Of a stretch of DNA of 10,000 nt, positions 7,564-10,000 are shown one piece after another (the first letter of the stretch is position 1; each line of letters starts with the position of its first letter). The translations under genes were made by a program, and so were the position numbers. The stretch comes from Magnetospirillum sp. (GTDB lineage: Bacteria; Pseudomonadota; Alphaproteobacteria; Rhodospirillales; Magnetospirillaceae): contig JAIWOG010000072.1 of assembly GCA_020217035.1 (NCBI GenBank), positions 1 to 10,000 on the forward strand. Reading direction: 5' to 3'. The notes under the pieces were generated by a model. The model was given only the letters and a program-made list of their open reading frames with translations, ran no database searches and was not told the origin of the DNA.

Positions 7564-7594
7564 TTGACTCCCCACCCCGTCACGGTGGTAAGAC
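7564..7594 (+). promoter_or_regulatory. Candidate promoter of mepK (TTGACT ... TGGTAAGAC)
   Basis: TTGACT at 7564-7569, a 19-nt spacer with CCCCGTC and a terminal TGG, then TAAGAC (7589-7594). The layout repeats that of 5751-5781. The distance to the mepK ATG is 27 nt. The preceding hairpins would separate this transcript from ldt. Confidence 0.45.
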
Positions 7595-7597
7595 TCT

Positions 7598-7615
7598 CCC
7601 CCGTCAGAAGGGGGG
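7598..7615 (+). promoter_or_regulatory. Shine-Dalgarno of mepK inside a possible small hairpin
   Basis: The strong G-rich ribosome site (AAGGGGGG, 7608-7615) lies 6 nt before the ATG. A CCCCC run at 7598-7602 can pair with it across a 7-nt loop and could hide it. The pairing is only 5-6 bp, so a regulatory role is speculative, whereas the ribosome site itself is clear. Confidence 0.4.
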
Positions 7616-7621
7616 AACCAC

Positions 7622-8185
7622 ATGAACCGGGATAGCCTGGGCGAACACACCCTGTCGCGCCGCTTGTTCCTGGGCGCCGGTCTGGGCGCCGCCGCCACCC
7701 TGGCCTTCACCAATCCTTTGGAAGCAGCGGTCCGCGCCATGCCGGAACGCGCCTTGCGTCTTTACAACATCCACACCGGCGAATGGTTGAAGGTGGTGTA
7801 CTGGGCCGACGGCCGCTACATCGCCAAGTCACTGTCGCAAGTCAACGCGCTGTTGCGAGACCACCGCTCGGGCGAAACCCACCCCATGGACCCGCGTCTG
7901 CTGGACCTGATGGCCGCCACCCATCGCCGCCTGGGCGGCAAGGGCGCCATCCACGTGGTTTCCGGCTATCGTTCGCCGGCGACCAACGCCGTGCTGGCCG
8001 CCGCCACCGACGGCGTTGCCCAAGGCAGCCTGCACATGAGCGGCAAGGCCGTCGACATCCGCATCCCCGGCGCCAGCACCCGGACGGTCGGCCGCGCCGC
8101 CAAGTCGCTGAAAGGCGGCGGCGTCGGCACCTATCCAGGGTCGAAGTTCGTCCACCTTGATACCGGACGCATCCGTTACTGGTGA
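7622..8185 (+). CDS. mepK: MepK/YcbK-like M15 murein endopeptidase (DUF882) with Tat signal
   Basis: A zinc peptidase expected to cleave 3-3 cross-links in peptidoglycan, the bonds made by L,D-transpeptidases. The 187-aa product has a twin-arginine signal (SRRLFLG, R13-R14, hydrophobic 15-30, AxA-like sites near 35), RLYNIHTGE (46-54), SGYRSP (114-119), SLHMSGKAVD (136-145) with expected zinc ligands H138 and D145, GGGVGTYP (165-172) and FVHLD (176-180) with H178. Length and motif order match my recollection of E. coli MepK closely. The start ATG has a strong Shine-Dalgarno. It follows the L,D-transpeptidase gene as in E. coli, and its stop overlaps the end of the convergent minus-strand gene by 10 nt. 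Confidence 0.92.
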   Translation: MNRDSLGEHTLSRRLFLGAGLGAAATLAFTNPLEAAVRAMPERALRLYNIHTGEWLKVVYWADGRYIAKSLSQVNALLRDHRSGETHPMDPRLLDLMAATHRRLGGKGAIHVVSGYRSPATNAVLAAATDGVAQGSLHMSGKAVDIRIPGASTRTVGRAAKSLKGGGVGTYPGSKFVHLDTGRIRYW

Positions 8186-8850
8186 GAACCCCGCCCTTCC
8201 AGCAAGGGCTTCATGCTTTCCACCACCTGGGCGATGCGTTCGGCCGGCACCGAACGCAGGTCCATGCCGAACCACCCCTGGGGTAATTCGAAGGCGGCTT
8301 CGTCCACCTTGCCCAGACGCAGGTTGGACAAGTGGGTTTCCACCTGCGAGGTCCGGCCGTTGGCTTCGGTCAGCGTTCCCTCTGCCTTGACCATGATGCC
8401 GTCGGCCGTGAACCAGGCCAGGCCCGAGAAGGTGCTGCCCTTGGGGCCGTTGCCGACGACCTTGTAACGGGTGGCCTTGATGCCGCCGACGGTGTCGGTT
8501 CCTTGCCTGACCCGCTCGACGGCCAAGCTGTCCAGTCCACCAGCCAGGGCGCCGACAGCAGAGAAGCCCAACCCCACATACCACTTGCCCCCAGGTTTCA
8601 GCAGATAGGCGGCGTTGGTGTCACGGCGCAGGATCACCGCCTGGCCGCCGTCCTTGGTGGCGAAATCGCGGCGCTCGCGTCCGGGGGCGTGGCGCACGCT
8701 GCCGTGATAAGTCCCCTTGTCGCCGCTGACGGTGAAATCGGCGCTATAGGAGACCGGCGCGTCCAGCAGATCCAAAGCCCGCTCGGCCGCCTGCCCCGCC
8801 AGGGGAAAGACGGCCAGGACTATCCCGACGACATAACCCTTGATGCCCAT
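8176..8850 (-). CDS. Secreted protein of unknown function, LolA-like appearance
   Basis: The 224-aa product has a clear Sec signal (MGIKGYVVGIVLAVFPLAGQAA, cut after the last Ala, about residue 22) and no lipobox cysteine. The mature part is mostly beta-rich, with YSADFTVSGDKGTYHG, VILRRDTNAAYLLKPGGKWYVG and TLTEANGRTSQVETHLSNLRLG, then PxGW near the end. This resembles periplasmic proteins with a LolA/LolB-type half-barrel (DUF4412-like) that bind lipid or lipoprotein tails, but I cannot assign a family firmly. The ATG at 8850 has AAAGGA at good spacing. It is convergent with mepK and divergent from the histidine kinase (112-nt gap), so it is probably its own transcription unit. An envelope role is plausible from the signal and neighbours only. 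Confidence 0.8.
   Translation of the reverse strand: MGIKGYVVGIVLAVFPLAGQAAERALDLLDAPVSYSADFTVSGDKGTYHGSVRHAPGRERRDFATKDGGQAVILRRDTNAAYLLKPGGKWYVGLGFSAVGALAGGLDSLAVERVRQGTDTVGGIKATRYKVVGNGPKGSTFSGLAWFTADGIMVKAEGTLTEANGRTSQVETHLSNLRLGKVDEAAFELPQGWFGMDLRSVPAERIAQVVESMKPLLEGRGSHQ
8193..8209 (+). terminator. Small hairpin just past mepK stop
   Basis: GCCCTT and AAGGGC pair around CCAGC, 7 nt after the mepK stop, followed by TTCATGCTTTC. It lies inside the last codons of the convergent gene. This is the only terminator-like structure available to mepK in the overlap, and it is weak. Confidence 0.25.
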
Positions 8851-8962
8851 GTTTCATCCTTTGCGCCGACGGTCCTAATCGACGGAACCACTATCGTCCG
8901 CCCTGACCACGGGTTAGCATGTATCTCACCAACCCGCCCCCAGGGAAAGGCCCCACGCTTCG

Positions 8963-10000
8963 ATGATCGCACATTCCGTCGCCGATCAATTGCGCCAGAT
9001 CGACCGAGCCGTCACCACGCTCACCCGTTCCACCGAGGCATTGCTGCGCGCCACCGACGAAACGGCGCTGCTGGAACACATCTGCCGCATCGCCGTCGAG
9101 GTCGCCGGCTTCAAGATGTCCTGGGTCGGCTATGCCCAGGACGACCAGGCCCGCTCCATCAAGTCCATGGCCATGGCCGGCTGGGGCGTCAGCTTCCTGG
9201 ACGACCTGAAGATGTCGTGGGGCGAATGCGAGCTGGGCAGCGGTCCGGTGGGGAACGCCATCCGCAGCGGCATCACCCAGGTCACCGTCGACACCGACAC
9301 CGATTCCCGCTTCGCCCCGTGGCGCCAGGCGGCCCGCCAACACGGGTTCCGTTCGTGCATCGCCTTGCCGCTGACCCTGGGGGCCGAGCGCATCGGGGCG
9401 CTGTCCATCTTCGCCGACGAGCCGGACGCCTTCGATTCCGACATCGTGCGGCTGCTGGAAGACCTGGCCCGCAACCTCAGCTATGGCATCGGCGCCCAGC
9501 GCATGCGGGTGCAGCACGACCGCACCTTGCGGCAACTGGCGGAAAGCGAGGAACGCTACCGCTCGTTGATCGAGTTGACCCCCGACGCCATCCTGGTCCA
9601 CGCCATGGGCGAGATTCTGTTCGCCAACCCCATGGCCTTGCAGGTCTTCAACACCGACCTGGACTCGTTGGTCGGCCGTTCGGTGCTGACGCTGATCCCG
9701 GAAAGCGAACAGGCCGGCATCCAGGAGCGCTTCAACCGCGCCGCCCCCGGAAAAGTGCGGGCCGAACACAAGATGTATCGCCTGGATGGCAGCCAGTTCG
9801 ACGCCGAGGTGGTGGGGACCACCATCACCTTCCACGACCGCGACTGCCGCCTGTTGGTCATCCGCGACGTCAGCGACCGCCGTGAGGTGCAGGAACAATT
9901 GGTGCAAACCGCCAAGCTGGCCACCCTGGGCGAGATGGCCGCCGGTCTGGTGCACGAATTGTCGCAGCCCTTGAACATCATCCGCCTGACCGCCGAGGGC
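8963..10000 (+). CDS. Soluble sensor histidine kinase, GAF-PAS-HisKA (3' end outside window)
   Basis: A cytoplasmic two-component sensor kinase. The visible 346 residues hold an N-terminal helix, a GAF domain (about 27-180, with VGNAIRSG, FRSCIALPL and IGALSIFADE), a linker helix, a PAS domain (about 192-305, from ESEERYRSLIELTPDAI to RDVSDRREVQ) and the HisKA H-box, LATLGEMAAGLVHELSQPL, with phospho-acceptor H331. The HELxQPL form is that of FixL/DctB-like kinases. The ATP-binding domain must lie beyond the window. No membrane span is visible, so the signal is intracellular; no heme- or flavin-ligand pattern in PAS can be claimed. The frame has no alternative start nearby upstream; the Shine-Dalgarno AGGGAAAGG (8942-8950) is 12 nt from the ATG, rather far. 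Substrate and partner regulator are unknown. Confidence 0.9.
   Translation, partial: MIAHSVADQLRQIDRAVTTLTRSTEALLRATDETALLEHICRIAVEVAGFKMSWVGYAQDDQARSIKSMAMAGWGVSFLDDLKMSWGECELGSGPVGNAIRSGITQVTVDTDTDSRFAPWRQAARQHGFRSCIALPLTLGAERIGALSIFADEPDAFDSDIVRLLEDLARNLSYGIGAQRMRVQHDRTLRQLAESEERYRSLIELTPDAILVHAMGEILFANPMALQVFNTDLDSLVGRSVLTLIPESEQAGIQERFNRAAPGKVRAEHKMYRLDGSQFDAEVVGTTITFHDRDCRLLVIRDVSDRREVQEQLVQTAKLATLGEMAAGLVHELSQPLNIIRLTAEG

Noticed and set aside
8332..9885. 517-codon open frame on the plus strand spanning two genes
   Set aside because: It crosses the LolA-like gene and the kinase gene in wrong frames, is Arg/Pro/His-rich and has no domain.
8891..9955. 354-codon open frame on the minus strand
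   Set aside because: Antisense to the GAF-PAS-HisKA kinase and without motifs.

Overview
The window reads as chromosomal DNA of a high-GC alphaproteobacterium. Gene content and protein style fit the Rhodospirillales, and a Magnetospirillum-like organism is my best guess. That placement is inferred from recalled protein similarity, not from a search. No mobile element, tRNA, rRNA or CRISPR array was found.

Left part, 1-5094, minus strand: a compact sulfate-assimilation operon read from right to left as cysI (siroheme sulfite reductase), cysH (Fe-S type APS reductase), cysD (ATP sulfurylase small subunit) and cysNC (ATP sulfurylase GTPase fused to APS kinase, cut by the window edge). Spacing is tight: a 4-nt ATGA overlap, then gaps of 5 nt and 18 nt. 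Together the enzymes activate sulfate to APS, optionally phosphorylate it to PAPS, reduce APS to sulfite and reduce sulfite to sulfide. The operon is not the textbook enterobacterial version. CysD carries a Cys-Cys...Cys-x2-Cys set like that of Fe-S APS reductases. CysN has translation-factor-like G motifs. CysI has a roughly 145-residue helical C-terminal extension.

Middle, 5095-5237: an AT-rich divergent promoter region with a perfect 16-bp palindrome just inside the cysI leader, a good candidate operator. A rhodanese gene (5238-5657) is transcribed away from the cys operon and is probably part of the same sulfur metabolism.

Right-middle, 5658-8185, plus strand: a peptidoglycan-remodelling pair, an LdtD/YcbB-like L,D-transpeptidase and a MepK/YcbK-like M15 endopeptidase with a Tat signal. 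The same pair is adjacent in E. coli, where one makes 3-3 cross-links and the other cuts them. Both genes are preceded by closely similar promoter-like sequences (TTGACTCC, C-rich spacer with CCCCGTC, TGnTA). The gaps contain three strong hairpins, one of them an 18-bp perfect inverted repeat.

Right end: a secreted protein of LolA-like appearance on the minus strand, overlapping mepK tail to tail by 10 nt. Divergent from it is the start of a soluble GAF-PAS-HisKA sensor histidine kinase that runs off the window. The four large minus-strand operon genes have long antisense open frames, which are composition artefacts.
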